Program-made: the position numbers and the translations under genes
Source: Trachythela sp. YZ-2020
Lineage: Eukaryota; Cnidaria; Anthozoa; Malacalcyonacea; Clavulariidae
Length of the DNA: 64,000 nt
Reading direction: 5' to 3'
Assembly (NCBI GenBank): GCA_016169945.1
Contig: JADLSH010000127.1
Span: 1,180,501 to 1,244,500, forward strand
Shown here: positions 56,151 to 64,000 of the stretch, one piece after another
Layout: each line of letters starts with the position of its first letter
Numbering within the stretch: position 1 is the stretch's first letter
Notes under the pieces: generated by a model
The model's input: the letters and a program-made list of their open reading frames with translations, nothing else
What the model was told of the DNA's origin: nothing
Databases searched by the model: none

Positions 56151-56629
56151 ATGCATGGACCTAATTAGACATGTTGTGGAACTGTTAAGGTCATTAAGGT
56201 GTTATCCGGGCCTATGGACTTTTCCAAAGTCCGTTTGCCTTTTTTGGAATGAACTGCGCACTATACCTGGCAAGGAATACCGTAGGTCATAAGATGTAAG
56301 GAAATTGTGTTTCTTTATAAATAGGAGAACGGTGATAATCCGCACTCAGTTAATTTGAATTGATTTATGAATTGCAAGAACTAAATCACAGAATATGTCT
56401 TTCAATTGAGGCTCAAGTCTTGATCTCATTAAGTGAATTATAAAAAAAAATGATGTAAGTTCTTTATTTAACAATATCAATCCATGCTCTTTAGAGTACT
56501 GAATACGTGTGAATAAGTGTTGTAAACGTCGCAAATGACCCATTAATCAACAGAACCATATAGAAATCACCAACCAATTTGTACGTTTCTTCAACGCACA
56601 TGTGGTAACTCTCGTTCCTTATATGGCAG

Positions 56630-57065
56630 GGGTGTTGGTGTCACAATGATTATTAAGGAATGTGGCTTTCACCTCGATACCAGTTTTGACTCTACCAACA
56701 CCAAAAGTTACTTTCTGGTGCTCTGGTTTTCTCCTGTAGTAACAGTGGAACAATAAGGGATGACCCTTACTGGACCTCTAGGAAGAACAGTTTAGAACTG
56801 ATAGAGCTATCCAGTATAAATAAAGTTAGTTTAGTTTAGGTTTCCTCCTGTAGTAACACTGAATCAATAAGGGACTGACCTTACTGGATCTCTAGGAAGA
56901 ACAGTTTAGAACTGATAGAGCTATCCAGTATAAATAAAGTTAGTTTAATTTTGGTTTCTTACTTCAGCGACACTGGATCAACAAGGGAGGGGCATAACTG
57001 GACCGTTATATATGAAGGATAGTCTAGAATTGATAGTCAGCAGTTCTGAACCATCCGATATAAAA
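56630..57065 (+). mobile_element. SINE-A with three tail units
   Basis: GGTGTTGGTGTCACAATGAT (head), TCTGGTTTTCTCCTGTAGTA, then tail units at about 56735-56840, 56840-56955 and a diverged one to 57065, each with GAACTGATAGAGCTATCCAG. Confidence 0.82.
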
Positions 57066-57499
57066 ACCATAGATTTTATGATTCATTAGAGAGCCAAACA
57101 ATAGCGAAAACTCTCATTAATTTTTCTCCATTAATCAGCTCTTAAGACCGTAACTCTAATTGCATTGAAATATAAGTTGTTGAGCAAGTTAGATGCTTCC
57201 TTATCATAAGTCGATCTAGCCACACTGCGACAAATAAGGAAGTATGAAAGTAAGCACCGCGTAGAACAATACAAGCTTAAAAATTATCTCGTTTTTCGTA
57301 CTAATCGCTCAACTTATCAATAGATTCATTCATTAACCTGTCAATCAATGATAGCTAAAAGCTTATAGGTGATTGGCCGGGAAGTATTGGGGATAATTTT
57401 GACGCATGCGCGTCAGTAGAAATCTGGCAGCTCTAATTAAGACAAAGTTCTAATGCAACGAAAATGCAACATTCTAGTCTCACATGCGACATATATATT

Positions 57500-57710
57500 T
57501 TTACTGGATAGCTCAGCAGTTCTAAATTGTCAGTCTCCCTAGAGGTCTAGTAAGGGCCATCCTGGAGAAACCTGCGGTGTATGATGATCAAACTAGAACT
57601 CACTCTTCTCATACATGCGACTGAGGTAAAATTATAATCAGACAACTGCATATTACAGGAATCCAACCTCAGTTTCAAAGGTGAGAGGCACAATCACTCT
57701 TCGACCAACA
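57500..57710 (-). mobile_element. SINE-A copy, reverse
   Basis: Plus strand: TTTACTGGATAGCTCAGCAG, CTAGAGGTCTAGTAAGGGCC, AAACCTGCGGTGTATGATGA, ACTGCATATTACAGGAATCC and GGTGAGAGGCACAATCACT. Confidence 0.78.
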
Positions 57711-58009
57711 CCCATCTCAATAGTAAGCTTGTTCCAAATTTGTTCAAAGTGTATTTTTAACCATTATGTTCCAAACTACTTGATTACATCAGCTTATTGT
57801 TAGAGGAGTAATAAGGTGTAATAAACATTTGTGTTGAAAAATGCATCGTTCGATGCATCACTTACACCCAAATAACAGAAGTAGGCTTACCATACAGTCA
57901 TACACTTATAATGTAAAGATGTCTAGTCACAGGATTAAACCACAAATCTTGAGCCTTGTTTTACCTCCACAGGAATAGCAAACAAACTACACGTACAAAA
58001 TTCTACCAC

Positions 58010-58255
58010 CACCAGTATAGAATAGCTCTGTCAGCTTTTTTTTCTAGAGGTCCAGTAAGGCCCATTCCTTTATTAGCATAGTATTTCTATACAGGAGGAA
58101 ATACGCGCCCGGAGAAAACCTGCGGTGTTTGGTAGAGTCAAACTGGAAGCACTCTTCTCACATGTGACGACTGAGGTGAAATTATAATCAGACAACTGCA
58201 TATTACAGGAACCAAACCTCGTTCACAGAGGTAGAAGCCACACGCAGTAACCATC
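58010..58255 (-). mobile_element. SINE-A copy, reverse
   Basis: Plus strand: CTAGAGGTCCAGTAAGGCCC, CAGGAGGAAATACGCGCCCG, AAACCTGCGGTGTTTGGTAG, CTTCTCACATGTGACGACTG and GCATATTACAGGAACC. Near full length. Confidence 0.8.
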
Positions 58256-58949
58256 GTGAAAACACTACATCTATATTTATCATTCACATTGGCATTCAAT
58301 GAATATTTCCTATTAGTTTTTTCACCTATTCTAGCTATGAGCTCACTTTTCGTCATCAGACTCATCACTCATTCGCCATTTCATTTTTTAAACACTACAG
58401 TTTGCCATCATAAACGGATCAAAAACCACTTACCTTGTTGAGCCCGTGTCTTCGAGTGAAGAGCGAGGACGGCATATTGCGTATAGAATCACTCCAAACA
58501 GACAACCATGCATTACACTGAAAGGTAAGACAAACAAAGTTAAACTATTTTCACTGTATGTAACTCCGGGTAAGTATTTGAAGTGAGGCTAATAAATAGA
58601 ATTGAGAGATGTAGTCGATCTTACTCCTATCAATGTCAACATTTTTGAAGTTGACCACCATTTGCTGCCCCATAACACGTACAGAAACCCTACAAACTCG
58701 TTGAGAGTGCTGTCCTTTTGAATAATTCGACGTCAAATTTCACACACATTTTCAGTAATGTTTCACAAACGCAATATACGGCTCATTTTCGTCTCCCCAT
58801 ATTCAACTAACCTTGTAATAAGTCCTTGTAATTTGCTTTATTTCAAATATTCACTAAACGTGTTTTTCTTTCAAACTGCTTTATCTTTTATATTGCTTTT
58901 AAAGTTAAAATGAAGGTGGCGGTGCTGGTGGAGGCGAAAAAATTCCCGC

Positions 58950-59035
58950 CAAAAATACCAAGTTTGTAAATCAAGCTTATGATTGGCCACTGCACGTACC
59001 CCGAAGTAGCCAATCAGGAACTTGATTTACAAGCG
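58950..59035. repeat. Inverted repeat, MITE-like
   Basis: TTGTAAATCAAGCTTATGAT and TGGCCACT are answered by AGTAGCCAATCAGGAACTTG and ATTTACAA around a ~13-bp loop. Confidence 0.75.
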
Positions 59036-61111
59036 TGGAATCTTTACCGAGAAAGGGTAAAGCTTGAAAAAACTTGTTTTGAAAATGTCATGAATTCCCA
59101 CACACGTATACATGTCTGGAAGTTAAGCCAGTCTCAGAATTTCAAACTTATTTAAAGAAATTACTCGCGTAAGCAATCTTTCAATGATTTAAGGACTTTC
59201 ACACTAATATATAATCAAGCCATTTATATGAAGATTAAGAATTAATAATGGTCTAGGTTGTTGACTTAATGACTAAAGCCTGTCTAATCCAAGAGGGAAA
59301 TCATAACAGATTAAGTGTTTCAATAACATTTACTTTTGGCAATTAGGCTGGAATAAACGAGATTTAATTTGGGTATTTCAGTTAAAAGATCCGCTCTGAC
59401 TGTTCCTTGAGGAAGTCAAGAGGAAAGACTAGATGAAAATTTGCTATGTGTGGGGCCAGCATCCCAGCCCAGCCTGTGTTTGTCCGTAAGGCAAAATATT
59501 AAGCTACTTATATCCATTCTAAAGGGAGGGTTTTACAAGTGAGCTTTCGTCAGAGATTACAAGGTATTATAAAAAATATCACAAAAAAGGATATAAACTA
59601 ATATTGTCTTTTAGGGAAGTTACATCCATATCCATAACGCGAATGCAAAATTCCAAGCTCTTTTCGTAATCAGTGTTTATAAAATTTGATGAGATTGAAT
59701 GAATCTTCTATATAATTAGAAAGACTGCAGCAAAGGTGTAGGACCTACGAAAATGGCGAGACAAAATACTTGACAGCACAACACAACACGTTTTACTTAA
59801 ACTCTAATTTAGAGTAGATAGATATACAAATAGCTGATATCTTTACTGAGTAATAATTGTATACATATTTGCAAGTACTTAACATGCAGATTACCAGATC
59901 TGGTTTTGACAAATCAACGAAAAGTACTGTCCAGCTGTTAGTTTAGAAGAGTTATAAGCATTCACTTAGTCTTAGAATAGACTTGTGAAGTTTACACAAA
60001 GAATTAGATTCTTCAATTTTCTTTAATAACATCCATATTACGGCTTAGCTATATAATATAAAGTTAAACAAACAACGTCATATACTTACTGCGTAAATAG
60101 AATGCTCTACATATTTTATTTCTGAATAAGTCTTAAAACTAACAGCTCAAAGGCGCCAGGTGAACTTGGCTGAAAGTACGGATACAATAGGTGCTAAATA
60201 TCTAGGTATAGATTGAATTGCTATAATTGGCCAATTAATTTCAAAATTCTTCGCGTTGATTGGCTAACAGCTAAGTGTGCTTCAAATCCCAGTCACAAAT
60301 CTAGAACAGTGTCACTAGATTTTGATAGATGTAAATTATTCTTACTATGCGAGATTTGTCATGCTTCTGTATATGTAATATTTGTAATTTCATTAATAAT
60401 TCATGAGAAAAACAAAAGTAATCATGACCGTGAAGGATCTTGTATATCTGAAACAAATCCTGCTGATGTACATGAATTTTAAGTTAAGGCTATGTTACAA
60501 AAGGCAATTTTTGCGGCAAATTGCAACGCAATTTCGGACAAGGAGCGATGTTAGGTAAATTTAAAAAGTATATTCGCAGAGAAATTGTGAGTGTGAATCT
60601 CGTTTTACTTTGCCGATTTTTTTCTTGCTAAAGATGCCCAGAACTCAACAAAGAAATGAATGAAAATGATAATATCGGTGAAGTGAAATGCGAGCCATTC
60701 TCACTGTTTATCTGTGTCTACAATTCTATACGTAACACGGCTCTGTGCAGAAATTGCGTTGCAAGTCTGTAGGCTGAAGGACTTTATTAGGATTTAGGGA
60801 TTTCAAAGATCAAAAAGAGTTTAACGTTGGACAATGATTCCATTGTAGCCGTGTTTTTGAACATACTTTGAAGTGTTCTTAACATCACTATAGTAAACCA
60901 CTTCGAGTGTGTGACGCAATAACTTGTCAAACGATCGAACCAATATTTAATTAAATGGGCAAGTTTTTTCAAACATTTTTGCTGCCATGAAAGGAGGGTT
61001 TGTGTTTGCGCAATCAGGTTCCCCAGGCTGCAAAGCCAAACATTTGAAGTAACATCAAGATTTTGATATTTTCTGTAAGAATGTTTCCTAGTTTCCCCTT
61101 GCTTATTCTAG

Positions 61112-63713
61112 CTATTTACTCTTACTCAAATGTAGCTGCTACACAGAGGACTTCTACTAGCGTTCGAAGTCATAAGAGATATACACGAGCAATCAATACA
61201 CCGCCAACGATTGAAGTTCTGGTTGTAGCAGATGAATCAATGGTGAAATTTCATGGAAATGCAACTGTCAGACAATATGTATTGACCATCATGGCCAAGG
61301 TAAGATGTGACTTAGCTAGGGGTGTTGGAAACACACGCAGTGGCTAGTGCATGTACCTTTCACCTCTGTGACAAGTCCGGGTTCGATTCCTGCAATATGC
61401 AGTTGCATGACTGATTCAGCATTTCGCATGCGAGATGAGCGATTCCAATGAGGAATGCCCTTTCTGCAAGACTTCCATACGGAAAATAGACAGAACTAAG
61501 AGAATTATCCAGTATAATAAAAAATTGTTTAGAATTTGCTTGCCTCCTGCATAATAAACACTGGGACAATAAGGGATGGGCCTTGCTGAACCGCTAGGAA
61601 GAACAACACTGACAGAGATATCCAGTATAAATAAAGTTAGTTTCGTTTAGTTCAATACTGAATCGAGGGGAAATAAATTGCATCTAAAACTCAACTAGGC
61701 TATATTGTGTCAATAATAGTAATCATTTTCTTGTTTTGACTTTTGCTCTATAATATAGGTTAGAGAAATTTTCCGTCATAGCAGCCTTGGGGTCCGCGTG
61801 AATTTAGTCCTGTCAAATTTGATCATTTTGACTGGGGAAGAGGTATTGTAAATATATTTTATTCGATTTTTATTCATAGAAAAACCACTTGCTTGTTGAA
61901 CACTTGCATGGAATTGTGTTTGTTTCTATATTACTGCTGTCTAATATCAATATGGGCCCACAGTAATTGCGAATACTCTGTCTCACTTTTTGTCAGTTAT
62001 TGTATTGTATCTTTGTACATATCTATTAAATTGTGTATCTTTGCAACCACAGTTTTGTATGTTTCTTGTGGCAAATCAAATTGAAATTCCGTTTTGTGTA
62101 TCTATAATTGCTTTTTGATTTACAGGAAAACCTCTTTGTCAGTTATAACGCTGATAAAACAATGCGAAGTTTCTGTCAATGGCAAAGTGATCAATACAAT
62201 CATGGCGGAACCAACCACGATGTCGCTGTGCTGTTGACGAGGTACGTAAGGACATAAGTATTATTGATATTGAGATTGCTCTATCAGTCTTCTATAGAGC
62301 TCTTCTATAGCTCTATCAGTTATAAACTCCACATTTTTTAAATAAGAAAGTGCATCAACTATCATGAATCAGATTATATACAGACATTGCCATGCTTTGA
62401 AACAAAGTGTTTATTTCTGTCTAGACTTAGCATCTGTTCTGACAAAGACAAACCTTGTAGCACCGTGGGTAAGATGTAAAACTTAAAGATATGTTTATGA
62501 TGACTAAAAGAAGATTTCCCCTTTAATTAGGCCGGCGCCATTCATATGCCAACTTTACAGCCTTTTCCGCAGATATAATATCTACTTTATCTAAGTTAAA
62601 TGTGTTTTGGTTCACGAAATGTCGGATAGTGTTCAATACCATAAATTAAGATAGAGCAAATATGTTGCGGATCTTTAGGATCAAATTACATGAAAAATTC
62701 AGCAAGAACTTCGACGTTAAGTTGGCCTACCTCAAAAGTGGAATCGTTCACTTAGGGGAAAATCATTGGTAGTGAATACTGCTTTATCAAGTAAATAGTT
62801 AGGTTATCTATAGTATTTGCTTTATCTATATATAACATATATAGCTACAGTATTTACGTTATCAAGTAACTATCTCACGACCTATGTACACTGTTAATTA
62901 CTTAGATCCATAGATTACATAATGATTCATGTACATATACATGCAGATTATTAAAATTTTTCGCTTAGGCATGAAAATTTTCGCGTTCATGTTCTTATCT
63001 TATGACCTAATTCAACCTAAGTACACTGTTAATTGCTTAGGTCCGTAGACTAGGGTTAAATGATTTGATTTTTCATATCTTATGATGTTTAGGAATGGCT
63101 TACATTTCTGGAATGTGTCAATCTCAGCGACGGTGTAGCATTGCTGAAGATACTGGCCTGGATGTCGCTCTTACGATAGCACACGAACTGGGACATAAGT
63201 ATGTGAAAATGTTACTTATCAGTATCGTGAATATCTTGCTTAATCATTCCTCGGATAGTTTAAAGTTTAAACTAAACTCTATTTATACAGGATATATAGC
63301 TCTGTTAAAAAGACATATCGAAAAAATATATCATGTTTACTATAGTAAAAACTTCAAGCGTCATTCTCACATGAGATTGAGGGAAAATCACAATCAGACA
63401 ATTACATCGTACAGGAATCAAACCCTGAGGTGAAAGGCTCTGGTTGAAAGGCATGCATTTGCACTAACCACCAAGCTAGCAACACTTCAGCCATTAAAGG
63501 CTGCACACATTACCAATAACGATTATTATTTCAAAAATTGTTTTGTTCTAATTTACACAGTCTAGGTATACGCCATGATGGTTATGGTAACGAGTGCGCA
63601 GACCAGACACGTGACATTCCTCACGTGATGGCGTCTACGTCATTAAGAGCGAACAAGCGAGGTTTATCACAGTGGTCGAAATGCAGCAAGAGAATGCTTC
63701 AAAACTATCTTAG
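61112..63713 (+). CDS. ADAMTS-type metalloprotease, catalytic domain exons (partial gene)
   Basis: Secreted zinc endopeptidase of extracellular matrix. Exons 61112-61299, 61759-61842, 62126-62241, 62425-62468, 63093-63198 and 63561-63713 join in phase. The first has a furin-like HKRYTR, then the catalytic start [19 protein letters not shown]. Later exons carry [20 protein letters not shown], the Cys pair CSDKDKPC, and [20 protein letters not shown]. Splicing 63198 to 63561 completes the zinc site HELGHNLGIRHD, with all three His and the Glu present, followed by the Met-turn VMAS. The EDTG element and cysteine spacing fit ADAMTS better than ADAM. Disintegrin-like, thrombospondin and spacer domains would lie beyond the window. 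The ATG at 61081 and its signal-like stretch translate a polypyrimidine tract before the acceptor TTATTCTAG. Confidence 0.92.
61320..61655 (+). mobile_element. SINE-A copy in protease intron
   Basis: GTGTTGGAAACACACGCAGT, GGCTAGTGCATGTACCTTTC, GTTCGATTCCTGCAATATGC and tail pieces to CCAGTATAAATAAAGTTAGT at about 61640. It starts only about 20 bp after the donor of the 61112-61299 exon. Confidence 0.78.
63270..63495 (-). mobile_element. SINE-A copy, reverse, in protease intron
   Basis: Plus strand: AACTAAACTCTATTTATACA, CATTCTCACATGAGATTGAG, CATCGTACAGGAATCAAACC and AAGGCATGCATTTGCACTAA; a diverged reversed SINE-A with most of the core deleted. Confidence 0.65.
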
Positions 63714-64000
63714 GTATTGTTGGAAGAATTTTTGTTTATCTGACTGCCTGTTTGTCGGACTCTCTCTTCCTCATAACCCTTCGCGTGTTCAGTCAGACTT
63801 CAACTTGAGCTGCATATTCCTGCTGCATAATTGTTCTCAAACTCCGCAATAATTCATGAACAAAACACAAAGGAAAGATATTGTAGACTTGATAGAACGG
63901 TAATAACATTCTCATTCAACAGTAATAACATCTTCGTTTGAGAAGATTTTATCCTACACTCGCAGATGCTTGTTATATCTATTATAGTCATTAAATAATG

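Larger units (their letters stand above)
54043..61111. other. Presumed large intron(s) of the protease gene
   Basis: Phase requires at least one more exon here (length 1 mod 3), because exon 2 ends in phase 0 and the 61112 exon begins after one base of a codon. I could not find it. The region holds SINE-A copies (55700-57060, 57500-57710, 58010-58250) and an inverted repeat at 58950-59035, but otherwise no recognised feature. Confidence 0.5.

Noticed and set aside
60213..60482. 89-aa plus-strand ORF, considered as a missing prodomain exon
   Set aside because: No reprolysin prodomain features and no fitting splice sites.
61063..61111. Start of a new secreted protease with its own signal peptide
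   Set aside because: The hydrophobic stretch is a polypyrimidine tract ending in a good acceptor; the ADAMTS frame continues from an upstream exon by phase.

Overview
This is an animal nuclear genome window: AT-rich, with intron-split genes, tRNA-derived SINEs, LTR-retrotransposon debris, foldback elements and long simple repeats. I see no bacterial operons, CRISPR arrays or prophages. The gene content (NAA35, VPS45, a DEG/ENaC channel, an ADAMTS protease, a Golgi-type sulfotransferase) and the short palindromic repeats resemble what I know from cnidarians, most likely an anthozoan (coral, anemone or relative). That taxonomic call is an inference.

Layout. 1-16.6 kb is repeat territory. It holds BEL/Pao-like gag fragments (2.1-3.5 and 5.9-7.0 kb), about 2 kb of TATA/AAG microsatellite (3.7-5.7 kb), a ~153-bp tandem array (7.0-8.5 kb), a SINE with an expanded GTAA tail (8.7-9.2 kb), and a foldback-like element (10.07-15.64 kb) built of ~205-bp monomers with a captured collagen fragment. 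An unidentified cysteine-containing ORF lies at 16.7-17.1 kb.

17.5-24.8 kb (minus) is a complete VPS45 gene: 16 coding exons, 575 aa. Head-to-head with it is a four-exon sulfotransferase gene (plus, 25.7-29.3 kb, 336 aa). Its 3' end converges on NAA35 (minus, 29.6-42.2 kb, about 29 exons, ~700-720 aa), the auxiliary subunit of the NatC N-terminal acetyltransferase. NAA35 may share a divergent promoter with a small unidentified plus-strand gene at 42.2 kb. 43.6-48.1 kb (plus) is a complete 11-exon DEG/ENaC/ASIC-type channel of 694 aa with an unusual extracellular insertion. 53.1-63.7 kb (plus) is the 5' part of an ADAMTS-type metalloprotease, with prodomain exons, a 7-kb gap and then catalytic-domain exons; it runs off the right end.

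I assigned exons by reading GT/AG splice sites, checking phase across junctions, and comparing the translations with family sequences I remember. No searches were run. These genes do not form one pathway: VPS45 is vesicle fusion, NAA35 is co-translational acetylation, the sulfotransferase is secretory-pathway sulfation, and the channel and protease act at the cell surface or outside. The most distinctive structural signals are the SINE families that share one core, satellite arrays grown from a SINE tail inside two different genes, the foldback-like element, and several microsatellites that abut or contain splice sites.
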